Assembly: GCA_034432595.1 (NCBI GenBank)
Contig: DAOUBT010000022.1
Location: forward strand, 1 to 64,000
Source of the DNA: DAOTZR01 sp034432595
GTDB lineage: Bacteria; Chloroflexota; Anaerolineae; B4-G1; SLSP01
Length of the DNA: 64,000 nucleotides
Direction: 5' to 3'
Part shown: positions 35,153 through 42,193 of the stretch, piece after piece
Position numbering within the stretch: position 1 is the first letter of the stretch
Layout: every line of letters starts with the position of its first letter
Notes under the pieces: generated by a model
What the model saw: the letters and a program-made list of their open reading frames with translations, nothing else
What the model was told of the DNA's origin: nothing
Databases searched by the model: none
Program-made: the position numbers and the translations under genes

Positions 35153-36159
35153 ACGAAAAGCACGAGACCCGCGACCTCATCGAACGCTTCCTGGCCGAAA
35201 CCGGTGACGTGACGGGCGAGAGCGCCGGCGCAGACTGGCACGACGCGCCCCTCCCGCCCGGCCACAAATCCGGCTTTGTGGCGGTCATCGGACGGCCCAA
35301 CGTGGGCAAGTCCACCCTCATCAACGCCTTAATAGGGCAAAAAGTGAGCATCGTCTCGCCCAAACCGCAGACGACGCGCACGCGCATCATGGGTGTGCTG
35401 ACACAGCCTGATTATCAGCTCATCTTCGTGGACACGCCCGGCATCCATCGCCGTGCTGAGCACCGCTTGGGGCGACAGCTCAACGAAAACGCCCTTGCTG
35501 CTTTGCCCGATGCGGATGTCATCCTTTTCGTCGTGGACGTGAGCCAACCGCCCCACCCCGACGACATGCGCGTGGCGGAAGTGCTGCGCGAAAAAGCCAC
35601 GCAACGCCCGGTCTTCTTCGTGCTCAACAAGATGGACCAGCTCGCTATGGAGAAAGCCGAAACGCACATTACCGCCTATTGGGCGCTTTACCCTCAGTAT
35701 GCCGATTCCATGCCGGTCAGCGCGCTCAAGGGCACCAACCTGGAGCGCCTGTTAGAGCATCTCCTGCGCTTCGTGCCCGAAGGTCCGCGCTACTTCCCAC
35801 CCGATCAGCTCACCGATCAGACCGAACGGCAAATCGCAGCGGAACTCATCCGCGAGGCGGCGCTGCGCTACACACGCGAGGAAATCCCGCACGCCTTAGC
35901 CGTCATCGTCGAGGAGTACCTCGAACAGCCCAACGGCGTCACGCACATCACCGCCACCCTGTGGGTTGAACGGGACTCGCAGAAGCCCATCGTCATCGGC
36001 AAGGGGGGCGACATGCTCAAGCGCATCGGCACCGCGGCGCGGCACGAGCTGGAGCGCTTTATCGGGGGGCAGGTGTATCTGGAGCTATGGGTCAAAGTGC
36101 GCCCGAAATGGCGCAACAACGAACGCGATTTGAAAGAAGCAGGCATCGTCGAGCGGTAA
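35149..36159 (+). CDS. era: GTPase Era
   Basis: 336 aa from ATG 35149 overlapping the previous stop; longer frames back to 35050 lie inside the transporter gene. Era binds 16S rRNA and checks 30S assembly. G1 is GRPNVGKST (about 44), G2 lies in TTRTRI, G3 is DTPG and G4 is NKMD. The C-terminal KH domain has VIGKGGDMLKRIG. An extra acidic stretch of about 40 residues precedes the G domain and is not usual for Era (about 300 aa). Coupling to a transporter gene is unusual but seen directly. Confidence 0.96.
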   Translation: MNEKHETRDLIERFLAETGDVTGESAGADWHDAPLPPGHKSGFVAVIGRPNVGKSTLINALIGQKVSIVSPKPQTTRTRIMGVLTQPDYQLIFVDTPGIHRRAEHRLGRQLNENALAALPDADVILFVVDVSQPPHPDDMRVAEVLREKATQRPVFFVLNKMDQLAMEKAETHITAYWALYPQYADSMPVSALKGTNLERLLEHLLRFVPEGPRYFPPDQLTDQTERQIAAELIREAALRYTREEIPHALAVIVEEYLEQPNGVTHITATLWVERDSQKPIVIGKGGDMLKRIGTAARHELERFIGGQVYLELWVKVRPKWRNNERDLKEAGIVER

Positions 36160-36167
36160 GCGCCCGG

Positions 36168-37133
36168 CTACGGCATCCCCAACACCAGCACCTCTAACGC
36201 CAGTTGGGGATTCACGCTCGCCTCCAGATCATCCAGGGTTTGGGCCAGGGCTTGCAGCACCTGCACAGTTTTTTCGGGGCTGATGCGCGCCGCAAGCGCG
36301 CGCAGCTCCATCTGGTATTCACGCCAAGTAATCGCCTCCACGCCCTGTTGGAGCAGCAGCACATCCCGCCAGGCGCTGCGCCAGGTCTCCAGCAGGGCCG
36401 GCAGCGCGGAAGGCTCTTTAGCCACCGTTTCGGCCAGGCTTAAGCGTGCGGGCAAGTCGGCGTGCAGGACGTCCAGAAGCTGCTCCAGCGCCTGCGCGGC
36501 CTGTATGGCACGATTGGGGTGCACGGCCCACCCCACACGTCCGCCGGAGAGGCGCGCCAGGCGATCCGCCTGTGCCTCCTCCATCCCCCAGCGCGTCACC
36601 AAAGCCTGACGCAGCTCCTCACGCGGGACGGGACGCAAAGCCAGCACCGCCGCGCGCGAAACAATCGTGGGCAACAGCGCTTCCGCTTCCAAAGCCAACA
36701 GCACCAGATGCGCGTAAGCCGGCGGTTCCTCCAGCGTTTTGAGCAGCGCGTTCGCAGCCGCATCAGTAGCGCTCTCGAAATGCGCAATCACCGCCACCCT
36801 GCGCCCGCCCGCCACCGGACGCAGGCGCAACACGCGCTCCAGTTCCCGCAGCGCACCGATCTTAAGCGCCCCACCCTCTTCTTCCGGCGCGACCAGAATA
36901 AGATCGGGGTGTGTGCCGTTGAGCACACGGCGGCAGGCGGCGCACGTGCCACAGGGACGCTGATACCCATCCGTAGCCTGACACAAAAGCGCCTGAGCAA
37001 AAGTCAAAGCCAGGGTCGTTTTTCCCACCCCATTCGGACCGGTGATCAGCAAGGCATGCGGGACGGCATCTTCCACAATAGCCCGTTGCAGGCGTTCCAC
37101 AGCCCAGGCATGTCCCACGATAGGCCAACTCAT
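36168..37133 (-). CDS. holB: DNA polymerase III delta' subunit (clamp loader)
   Basis: 321 aa. A P-loop lies at LLITGPNGVGKTTLAL (about 33) and a zinc module at PCGTCAACRRV (about 60-70). ALLKTLEEPPAYAHLVLL is the sensor/SRC-like segment (E-E-P-P motif) typical of delta'/tau. The C-terminal helical collar is shorter and variable. The protein is part of the clamp-loader complex at the replication fork. The ATG overlaps the stop of the THEP1-like gene by 4 nt. It faces era, separated by 8 nt at the stops. Confidence 0.93.
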   Translation of the reverse strand: MSWPIVGHAWAVERLQRAIVEDAVPHALLITGPNGVGKTTLALTFAQALLCQATDGYQRPCGTCAACRRVLNGTHPDLILVAPEEEGGALKIGALRELERVLRLRPVAGGRRVAVIAHFESATDAAANALLKTLEEPPAYAHLVLLALEAEALLPTIVSRAAVLALRPVPREELRQALVTRWGMEEAQADRLARLSGGRVGWAVHPNRAIQAAQALEQLLDVLHADLPARLSLAETVAKEPSALPALLETWRSAWRDVLLLQQGVEAITWREYQMELRALAARISPEKTVQVLQALAQTLDDLEASVNPQLALEVLVLGMP

Positions 37134-37666
37134 ACGTCCTCCTCTATCCAGGCGAACAGCTCCGCGAAAAGCGCGTCACGTTGCTCCGCCCTGACGCGCG
37201 CGATGGTGAAGATCGGCCCCGGCAAACGCTGCAAGGCTACGCCGAGCAGCTCAGGACGCACGACAATGACGCCACGGCGATAGCTCAACGCCGGCAGCGC
37301 CTCAAGCAGCGACGCCCATCCTTGCTGGTATACCAGCTCCAGGGGGCCAATTTCATCCAGGAAAAAAACCTCAGCCGGGAAACTGCGCCGAAAGGCCTGC
37401 GCGCTTGCTTCCATGGCCACGGGATCGAAGTGGTAGTGCAACATCAACGCAGGGGAAGACGGCACCGTGGACGGGTGCGTGAGGCGGTACACCTCATCGG
37501 TAGCCAGATCCAGCGCCTCCAGGGTAGATTCGTCCGTGCGGCGGGTGATCAAGCCCGCCACGCGCACGGCGTGCGAACGCAACGCCTCGGCCAAACGCAG
37601 GCAGAGCGTCGTTTTGCCGACGCCACGTTCACCAGTGATGAATAGCAAACGAGATGATGGATTCAT
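37130..37666 (-). CDS. Nucleoside-triphosphatase of the THEP1 family
   Basis: 178 aa from ATG 37666, the family's normal length; the frame continues upstream only through the tmRNA terminator. Walker A is ITGERGVGKTTLCLRLAE (residues 7-24) and Walker B is FFLDEIGPLEL (about 100). THEP1 hydrolyses various NTPs and its cell role is not settled. Its stop overlaps the holB start, in a position where many bacteria have thymidylate kinase; the similarity of fold could mislead, but D-E-I-G-P-L-E is THEP1-like, not Tmk-like. Confidence 0.9.
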   Translation of the reverse strand: MNPSSRLLFITGERGVGKTTLCLRLAEALRSHAVRVAGLITRRTDESTLEALDLATDEVYRLTHPSTVPSSPALMLHYHFDPVAMEASAQAFRRSFPAEVFFLDEIGPLELVYQQGWASLLEALPALSYRRGVIVVRPELLGVALQRLPGPIFTIARVRAEQRDALFAELFAWIEEDV

Positions 37667-37692
37667 ATGCCAGTTCAGGTGGATGCAACGCA

Positions 37693-37716
37693 CAGGGCCG
37701 GGCGAACCCGGCCCTG
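37693..37716 (-). terminator. Hairpin after tmRNA
   Basis: A 10-bp perfect stem, CAGGGCCGGG / CCCGGCCCTG, with a TTCG tetraloop on the minus strand, just downstream of the tmRNA 3' end. No T tract follows; it may act in 3' end formation rather than as a classical terminator. Confidence 0.6.
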
Positions 37717-37724
37717 CAACAAGG

Positions 37725-38123
37725 TGGAGATGGCGGGAATCGAACCCGCGTCCGAAGAATTCGACTGACCACATCTACGAGCGTAGTCGGCCCTTGTGAC
37801 TTCGCCCGGGGGGTCGCTGCCGACCGCGTCCGATCCGGGCTAACCGATAGCCTTAGCCGTGCCTATCGGTATCAGCACGGGTGCACGACGACTCTCTCAC
37901 GCCTAACTCCGCCACGCCGTCGAGATGGCGGAGGGGCGTGACCGCATCCTCGCGGTCAGGTCTTGGACGTAAGTCCCGTTACGGCCTTAGGCCGCAACAG
38001 GGACAGCCGCCCAATTGTAAGCTACAGGGTTGGCACTTATAAGTTGCTCCTGAGATTACGGGGTCGGAGCCACCCCGGCTCGCCGTGTTCAGCCAGCCTT
38101 CCCCGTCGAAACCTGTCATCCCC
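37725..38123 (-). ncRNA. ssrA: tmRNA (SsrA)
   Basis: One-piece tmRNA of about 399 nt. The 5' end GGGGATGACAGGTTTCGACG and the 3' end with T-loop GGTTCGATTCCCGCC pair in a 7-bp acceptor stem (GGGGATG / CATCTCC) with discriminator A. The genome continues CCT rather than CCA, so the last base must be added enzymatically. The tag frame is at 37987-38034 (minus): GCC resume codon at 38032-38034, peptide ANPVAYNWAAVPVAA, TAA. The preceding bases ATAAGT resemble the usual upstream determinant. It rescues stalled ribosomes with SmpB. Confidence 0.96.
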
Positions 38124-38133
38124 TTATATTTTT

Positions 38134-38161
38134 ATTATACCATGAAAGCCTCGACTGCAAA
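38134..38161 (-). promoter_or_regulatory. Promoter of tmRNA
   Basis: Minus strand TTTGCA (38156-38161), 16-bp spacer, TATAAT (38134-38139), ending 10 nt before the mature 5' end. Confidence 0.75.
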
Positions 38162-38350
38162 GACCAGGGCTTCATAGACAATGGTTGTCTCTTGAAAAGT
38201 GATGCTGACCATCCAAGGGCTTACTTACTCTACCCCAACCAGGATAGACAGCCTTTCAAACGTCCGGGCGGCCGCCCCACAAACGCCCGGCAGAAAGGCA
38301 TGGTCCCGTCCATGCAGGCGGACAAGATGGAAAGGATAGCTTGCACGTCA

Positions 38351-38472
38351 CTGATAAGGTAACTGCCTACCCTCGTCGGTCGGCAGGCCCATTGCTCCCC
38401 TGATCTCCCCCTCCCCTCTCCTGGCCTTCGGCCAGGAGAGGGGAGGGGTGATGTAGGCAGTTACCTGATAAG
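38351..38472. mobile_element. Miniature inverted-repeat element with 8-bp target duplication
   Basis: A 106-bp element (38359-38464) is bounded by perfect 12-bp terminal inverted repeats, GTAACTGCCTAC and GTAGGCAGTTAC. It is flanked on both sides by the identical octamer CTGATAAG (38351-38358 and 38465-38472), as expected of a target-site duplication. Inside lies a 19-bp perfect hairpin with a TTC loop (38408-38426 / 38430-38448). It carries no coding sequence. This is the arrangement of a MITE; the parent transposase is not in the window. Confidence 0.75.
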
Positions 38473-38636
38473 GGCAAATTCCATCCCTGCGGTAGGAAGC
38501 TCTATGTCTCACCGATAGAGGCTACCTGGCGTCCCCCATGGCGCGACGAAGCGCCATCCCTCTCACGAAATTTGTTGATATATCACCAATTTTTCCTATT
38601 CACCAATACCAAGCGCTTTGCAAACGGCCTGGCCTA

Positions 38637-38664
38637 TTGACAAAGTTGTTAAAAAATGTTAATA
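38637..38664 (+). promoter_or_regulatory. Promoter of the sugar-uptake operon
   Basis: TTGACA (38637-38642), then TTAATA (38659-38664) after 16 bp or TAATAT after 17 bp. Upstream at 38611-38618 is the palindrome AAGCGCTT, the core seen in LacI-family operators. Confidence 0.65.
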
Positions 38665-38671
38665 TCTGAGC

Positions 38672-38692
38672 GGTTTCAAATCCAGTGAAACC
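38672..38692 (+). promoter_or_regulatory. Putative operator of the sugar operon
   Basis: A perfect inverted repeat GGTTTCA-N7-TGAAACC begins 7 nt after the -10, so it covers the likely transcription start. Position and symmetry suggest a repressor site; the regulator is not encoded in the window. Confidence 0.55.
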
Positions 38693-38727
38693 AAATTCAT
38701 TTCAATCTCTTTCAAGAGGAGGAGAGC

Positions 38728-40026
38728 ATGAAGAATCGCTGGTTTGTGTTCCTGTCCCTGATTCTGGTGGCGGGCATGCTGTTGACCGCATGCAAGCCGA
38801 CGGCCACCGCCACCCCGACCACCGCTCCGACGGAGAAGCCGACCGAGCAGCCGACGGAGAAGCCGACCGAGCAGCCCACGGCCGAGCCGCAGACGGTTGA
38901 GATCACGATCTGGCATCAGTGGGACGGCAAGTACCTCGAGGCCATCACGCAGGCCTTCAAGGATTACGAAGCCGCGCACCCCGGCGTCAAAATCAACCTG
39001 GACAAGCCCGAAGATGTGGCTTCGGCCCTGAACGTCGCCATCCCGGCGGGTGAGGGTCCCGACATCATCGGTTGGGCGAATGACAAGATCGGTGAGCAGG
39101 CGCTCGTCGGTAACATTGTCGCCCTCGATGACTATGGCATCACCAAGGAATTCCTGCAGAGCACCTACGAGCCGGCTGCGGTTGCGGGTGTGATGTGGAA
39201 GGGCAAGATTTGGGCGCTGCCCGAGACGCAGGAAGGTATTGCGCTGGTTTACAATGCTGACCTGGTGACCGAGGAATATCTCCCCACCGATCCCCTGGAC
39301 TTCAACGCCCTCCTGGCTAAGGCCGAGAAGTTCCAGCAGGATACCGGGAAGGTCCTGATCTGCAATCAGGGTTTTGGTGGTGCTGACCCCTACCACCTGG
39401 CCCCGATTTACTTTGGTCACGGCGTCCCGTCCTATGTTGATGACGAGGGCAAGGGCTACCTGAACACGCCCGAAATGGTCGCCGGTGCCGAGTTCCTGCT
39501 GAAGCTCAAGCAATACTCCCTGAACGAGAACAGCTACGACATCTGCATGGCTTCTCTGAAGGAAGGGAAGGTCGGCATGTGGTGGACGGGCCCGTGGGCC
39601 ATCGCCGGCATCGAAGAGAGCGGCATCAACTACGGCATTGCGGCCATGGGTCGCCCCTTCGTTGGCATCAAGACCCTGATGATGACCAAGAACGCTGTGG
39701 ATCGCGGCAAGACCGAGGTTGTGCTCGACGTCATGAAGTACTTCACGAGCGCCGAGGTGCAGAAGAAGCTGGCCCTGGTCAACAAGACCATCCCGGCGGC
39801 AACGGCGGCCCTGCAGGATCCTGAGGTTGCCCAGCTCAAGACCGTGGTGGGCTTCGGTAAGTCCCTGAACCTGGGTATCCCGATGTCCCCGTCCCCCTAC
39901 TCTTCCGCGCAGTGGGGTCCGGTTGGCGATGCTTCTGTGGCAGTCTGGACGGGCGCTCAGACCCCGGCCGAGGCTATGGCGGCTGCCGAGCAGGCTCTGG
40001 AAGCAGCTATCGCGGCGATGAAGTAA
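38728..40026 (+). CDS. Extracellular sugar-binding lipoprotein of an ABC transporter (MalE-like)
   Basis: 432 aa, with GAGGAGG upstream. The lipobox LLTAC puts the mature Cys at about residue 22. A Thr/Pro/Glu linker with repeated PTEKPTEQ units (about 30-52) tethers the domain. The solute-binding fold (family 1) shows EITIWHQWDGKY, GEGPDIIGWANDKIGE, ALPETQEGIALVYN and GKVGMWWTGPWAI, as in maltose/maltodextrin binding proteins. A GH13 enzyme in the same operon supports alpha-glucan substrates. A strong hairpin follows, which could raise its expression above that of the permeases. Confidence 0.93.
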   Translation: MKNRWFVFLSLILVAGMLLTACKPTATATPTTAPTEKPTEQPTEKPTEQPTAEPQTVEITIWHQWDGKYLEAITQAFKDYEAAHPGVKINLDKPEDVASALNVAIPAGEGPDIIGWANDKIGEQALVGNIVALDDYGITKEFLQSTYEPAAVAGVMWKGKIWALPETQEGIALVYNADLVTEEYLPTDPLDFNALLAKAEKFQQDTGKVLICNQGFGGADPYHLAPIYFGHGVPSYVDDEGKGYLNTPEMVAGAEFLLKLKQYSLNENSYDICMASLKEGKVGMWWTGPWAIAGIEESGINYGIAAMGRPFVGIKTLMMTKNAVDRGKTEVVLDVMKYFTSAEVQKKLALVNKTIPAATAALQDPEVAQLKTVVGFGKSLNLGIPMSPSPYSSAQWGPVGDASVAVWTGAQTPAEAMAAAEQALEAAIAAMK

Positions 40027-40038
40027 ACTTCGCAAAAC

Positions 40039-40070
40039 AAGGAGGGAGAGTCTTGTGACTCTCCCTCCTT
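40039..40070 (+). terminator. Intra-operon hairpin after the binding protein gene
   Basis: A 14-bp perfect stem (40039-40052 / 40057-40070) with loop TTGT, not followed by T's. Likely a partial terminator or mRNA-protecting stem that sets binding-protein excess, as in many sugar ABC operons. Confidence 0.65.
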
Positions 40071-40127
40071 ACTTAAAAAAAAGGCGTCTCGCGACGCCAC
40101 CACACCCAAATTGTGGAGGCTACCCCC

Positions 40128-41351
40128 ATGGCTGGATGGTCAGGCCGTCGCAAAAATATCATCGTTTTCCTCTTTTTGTTGCCCACCCTGCTGGGCGTTC
40201 TGGTTTTCAACGTCTACCCTATTCTGCTCAACACCTATATTTCATTCACCAACCGCAACAAATTCCATCCCAACCCGGATTGTACAGCAGGCCTGAATGG
40301 CATTCTGGACCCGGTATGTTGGCCCATGTTCCGGGAAAATGCCCCTCAGGGTCTGGGTGAGCCTTATCGCGTGCAAGAGCCACTCCTGAAAAACTACATT
40401 GACCTGATCGGTAAGCTCTTTACCGCGGATAGTCTGTTGGCCTTGCTACGCCTGGTGCTCACCTTTGTACCCTTGATTATTGTCGGACAATTGAACAAGC
40501 GGTTCGAAAAGCAAGGGAATCGCCCCCTTTCCTCAACGGCGCTCTGGCTCATCGGCATCGGCGCTACCATCATCCTGGGGTGGTTGCTTAAGTTTGTAGC
40601 CGCTTTCACCGCCTTGATGGAAACAGGCGACTTCCTGTTCGTGGTCTTCCGCACCCTGTTGTTCGTCGTCGCGCGCGTGCCCATCACCTTTTTGGTCGGC
40701 TTGATTCTGGCGTTGATCCTGAATTCCAAGCATCTACCGGGACGCACCTTCTTCCGCGTGATTTTGTTCCTGCCCTGGGCTGCCTCGTCGGTCGCGATTC
40801 TGGTAGCCTTGATCTGGCAGTTCATCTTCCGTGAGCAGGGTGTCCTCAATCAGGTGTTGGGATTCCTGGTGCAGGGCTACAAGCCGGTGAGCTGGCTGAA
40901 CAATCCCACCACCGCTTTTGCCATTATCGTCATCGCCGATATCTATTTCTCCTACCCCTTCTTCATGGTCTCCATCCTGGGCGCGCTGCAATCCATCTCG
41001 ATGGATATGTATGAGGCTGCGGAAATTGATGGGGCAAGTTGGTGGCAGCAGCTCACCAACATTACATTGCCGCTCATCCGCCCTGCGGTGTTGCCGGCAG
41101 CCGTGCTTACCTCTATTTCAGCTTTCCAGATGTTCGGCACGGCCTTTGCGATTACCGCCGGCGGGCCACGAACTTCAGCTCTCAAGCCCGGCGCTACTGA
41201 GTTCGTCATGGTCTACGCCTACCGGCAGATTTTCCAGCTCCAGGATTACGGTAAGGCGACTGCCTTTGCCGTCATCATCTTCTTCTTCCTGTTTGGAGCC
41301 ACGCTCTGGAGCCTGCGCATTACCCGCATGACGAAAGGAGCTTACGAATGA
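40128..41351 (+). CDS. ABC transporter permease, MalF-like
   Basis: 407 aa. ATG 40128 has TGGAGG 8 nt upstream; the GTG at 40113 lies within that site. About 8 TM helices are seen, with a large periplasm-side insertion after helix 1 (residues about 45-100) as in MalF-like subunits. The EAA loop EAAEIDGASWWQQLTNITLPLI is where the ATPase docks. It is followed with a 4-nt overlap by the second permease. Confidence 0.93.
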   Translation: MAGWSGRRKNIIVFLFLLPTLLGVLVFNVYPILLNTYISFTNRNKFHPNPDCTAGLNGILDPVCWPMFRENAPQGLGEPYRVQEPLLKNYIDLIGKLFTADSLLALLRLVLTFVPLIIVGQLNKRFEKQGNRPLSSTALWLIGIGATIILGWLLKFVAAFTALMETGDFLFVVFRTLLFVVARVPITFLVGLILALILNSKHLPGRTFFRVILFLPWAASSVAILVALIWQFIFREQGVLNQVLGFLVQGYKPVSWLNNPTTAFAIIVIADIYFSYPFFMVSILGALQSISMDMYEAAEIDGASWWQQLTNITLPLIRPAVLPAAVLTSISAFQMFGTAFAITAGGPRTSALKPGATEFVMVYAYRQIFQLQDYGKATAFAVIIFFFLFGATLWSLRITRMTKGAYE

Positions 41352-42193
41352 ACCGAAAACCGAAACCCATTGTGCTGGCGTTACAGTACCTCATTTTGAT
41401 TCTGGCGGCACTGTTCGCCTTCTATCCGATCTGGTTTGCCATTCTGGCTTCTGGACGTGCAGGACAGCGCCTGTACACGCTCAATCTGGCCGGTATGTTC
41501 CTTCCCACAGAATGGACGTTCAAGAACTACAACGTCATGCTCTTTGAACAGCCTTTCCTGATCTGGATCAAAAACAGCCTGTACGTGGCAGCGCTGACCA
41601 CGGTCGCATCGCTGATTGTTTCGACGTTCGGCGCTTTTGCCGTGTCACGTTTCCGCTTCAAAGGCCGGGAGTTTTTCCTGATCTTCCTGCTGGCGATTCA
41701 GACTTTCCCTGGCGTGCTCTCCCTGGTAGCTATCGCGCAGGTGTTGACGGCGCTGGGCCTTTACGGTAAACACGAGGGCCTGATCCTGGCCTACACCACC
41801 GGGACGCTGGTCTTCTGTACCTGGAATCTGAAGGGCTATTTCGATACCATCCCCATTGACCTGGAAGAAGCGGCCATGCTCGATGGTTGCGGCCCGATTG
41901 AGGCTTTTATTTTTGTGGCTCTGCCCCTGGCCAAACCGGCCCTGGCCGTCACCGCGCTGCTTTCCTTCCTTTCCGGGTGGGGTGACTTTATCTTTGCCTC
42001 GGTGCTGATACCTGCGCCCGAAACCATGAAGCTCGCGGTGCCCGCGCTCTACCGCCTGGCGAACAGCATGAGCGTCCCCTGGGGTTACTTCGCCGCGGGC
42101 GCAACGATCGTCATCATCCCCACGCTGATTGTCTTCCTGATGACGCAGCGTTCCTTCGAGTCAGGGTTAACGGTCGGAGGCGTGAAGGGCTAA
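41348..42193 (+). CDS. ABC transporter permease, MalG-like
   Basis: 281 aa, six TM helices. The EAA loop is EEAAMLDGCGPIEAFIFVALPLA. ATGA overlap with the preceding gene and TAATG overlap with the GH13 gene show tight coupling. It pairs with the MalF-like subunit as the membrane channel. No ATPase gene is in the operon or window, so an MsmX-type shared ATPase is inferred. Confidence 0.93.
   Translation: MNRKPKPIVLALQYLILILAALFAFYPIWFAILASGRAGQRLYTLNLAGMFLPTEWTFKNYNVMLFEQPFLIWIKNSLYVAALTTVASLIVSTFGAFAVSRFRFKGREFFLIFLLAIQTFPGVLSLVAIAQVLTALGLYGKHEGLILAYTTGTLVFCTWNLKGYFDTIPIDLEEAAMLDGCGPIEAFIFVALPLAKPALAVTALLSFLSGWGDFIFASVLIPAPETMKLAVPALYRLANSMSVPWGYFAAGATIVIIPTLIVFLMTQRSFESGLTVGGVKG

Larger units (their letters stand above)
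38124..38727. other. 604-base intergenic region holding tmRNA promoter, a MITE-like element and sugar-operon control region
   Basis: Apart from the listed promoters, element and operator there is a 7-bp inverted repeat CCGGGCG / CGCCCGG around 38261-38291 and two copies of CACCAAT (38584-38590, 38601-38607) upstream of the sugar promoter. No open frame with a ribosome site was seen. Confidence 0.6.

Noticed and set aside
37667..37774. N-terminal extension of the THEP1-like protein
   Set aside because: It would be encoded by the tmRNA hairpin and 3' end; the ATG at 37666 gives the family's normal length.
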